From: Sporolactobacillus putidus
GTDB taxonomy: Bacteria > Bacillota > Bacilli > Bacillales > Sporolactobacillaceae
Direction: 5' to 3'
NCBI RefSeq assembly: GCF_014647035.1
Contig: NZ_BMOK01000001.1
Coordinates: 310,001 to 374,000 of the forward strand
Length of the DNA: 64,000 nucleotides
Under the pieces are notes generated by a model. It ran no database searches and was not told the DNA's origin. It was given only the letters and a program-made list of their open reading frames with translations. Below, piece by piece: positions 63,483 to 64,000 of this stretch. The stretch's first letter is position 1; the number at the start of each line of letters is the position of its first letter. The position numbers and the translations under genes were made by a program.

Positions 63483-64000
63483 TTAATTTACTGGTTTTAA
63501 TGCACCGGTTTTCGGGTCAATAACCAGGCCGTATACGGGCGTTCCTTCAGGAAGCAGCGGATGATTCTTTATGATCGATACGCTCTTCTGAACCTGCGCT
63601 TCAACCGATTGAAAACCGCCCAGCCACATGTTCAGGTCAATTCCGTCACTTTCAAGCGCGGTAAACACTTCTTCTCCGACTCCGCGATCTTTCATGTCCT
63701 GAATCATTTTTTCCGCTTCGAGACCATGCATACCGCACCCGGTATGACCGATCACATAAACCGCCTCGGACCCCAGTTCATACAGGGAGACAAGGATGCT
63801 CTTCATGGTGCTGCCGTACGAACCCTCAACCATTCCTCCGGCACATTTTACCATTACGGCATCTCCGTTTTTTATATTTAACGCTTTCGGGAGCAGTTCG
63901 ACCAGTCGGCAATCCATACAGGTCACGATTGTCATTTTTTTTGCCGGGCGTCCGCCTGCTTCATATGGGACATAAGCTTTTTCTTCCACAAATTTTTGAT
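63483..64000 (-). CDS. Beta-class carbonic anhydrase (YtiB-like), 5' end beyond window
   Basis: At least 168 residues are present, including the beta-CA zinc motifs TCMDCRLVELLPKAL (Cys and the Asp/Arg dyad) and VIGHTGCGM (His-x2-Cys). The frame continues upstream to the window edge as QKFVEEKAYVPYE, which matches the interior of YtiB-like proteins, so the start is missing. It interconverts CO2 and bicarbonate. Confidence 0.88.
   Translation of the reverse strand, partial: QKFVEEKAYVPYEAGGRPAKKMTIVTCMDCRLVELLPKALNIKNGDAVMVKCAGGMVEGSYGSTMKSILVSLYELGSEAVYVIGHTGCGMHGLEAEKMIQDMKDRGVGEEVFTALESDGIDLNMWLGGFQSVEAQVQKSVSIIKNHPLLPEGTPVYGLVIDPKTGALKPVN

Overview
The window looks like the chromosome of an endospore-forming, low-to-mid G+C Bacillales bacterium. 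It carries an alpha/beta-type SASP, an SspL-like minor SASP, a GerA-type germinant receptor operon, YhaL, YtpB, TagGH and CssRS. Gene order follows Bacillus subtilis in blocks (ytpB-metK-pckA; ecsBA/hit/trpP/yhaH; prsA/yhaL/yhaM/yhaN/yhaO; glpP-glpFK-glpD). Coexisting anaerobic-type GlpABC and the mosaic of conserved blocks would fit a Sporolactobacillaceae-like lineage, but that placement is a guess. No rRNA, tRNA, phage or transposase gene was found.

Layout. 0.1-5.4 kb: ytpB, metK behind a SAM-I riboswitch, pckA, and the Nudix gene ytkD. 5.6-8 kb: a small FbpA-family gene and the teichoic acid exporter tagGH. 8.2-14.3 kb: a germinant receptor operon headed by a small membrane protein, then YdjO, a DUF402 protein, an acetyltransferase and SspL. 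14.3-18.4 kb: glycolate oxidase glcDF with its CdaR-type regulator. 18.5-21.7 kb: csoR-copA-copZ copper efflux under a CsoR operator. 21.8-22.5 kb: a non-coding 20-bp tandem array abutting a copy of a dispersed repeat. 22.6-26.1 kb: aspartase and an NhaC-family antiporter with a large insert. 26.4-35.8 kb: a glycerol region with glpP, glpFK, glpD and the three-subunit glpABC; three of its transcription units have leader terminators of the GlpP type. 37-43.1 kb: SGNH hydrolase, aldo/keto reductase, YitT protein, an MFS pump divergent from a LysR regulator, and TerC behind a yybP-ykoY manganese riboswitch. 43.5-46 kb: LiaFSR-type envelope stress system. 46.2-50 kb: ecsBA, hit, trpP, yhaH. 50.1-63.4 kb: aminopeptidase, YpmS-like protein, prsA, yhaL, yhaM, cssSR, yhaN, yhaO, a YitU-like phosphatase and a SASP. 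The window ends inside a beta-carbonic anhydrase gene.

The clearest common theme is envelope and secretion homeostasis: TagGH, LiaFSR, Ecs, PrsA and CssRS. A second theme is glycerol and C2/C4 carbon use: Glp, GlcDF, PckA and AspA. The most unusual content is non-coding. A roughly 150-bp intergenic repeat family occurs four times plus one core-deleted copy. A 26-unit, 20-bp array lies next to one of these copies. A 42-codon ORF is coupled at both ends between yhaO and yhaN. A long G+C-rich, self-complementary intergenic element lies at 31.6-31.85 kb.
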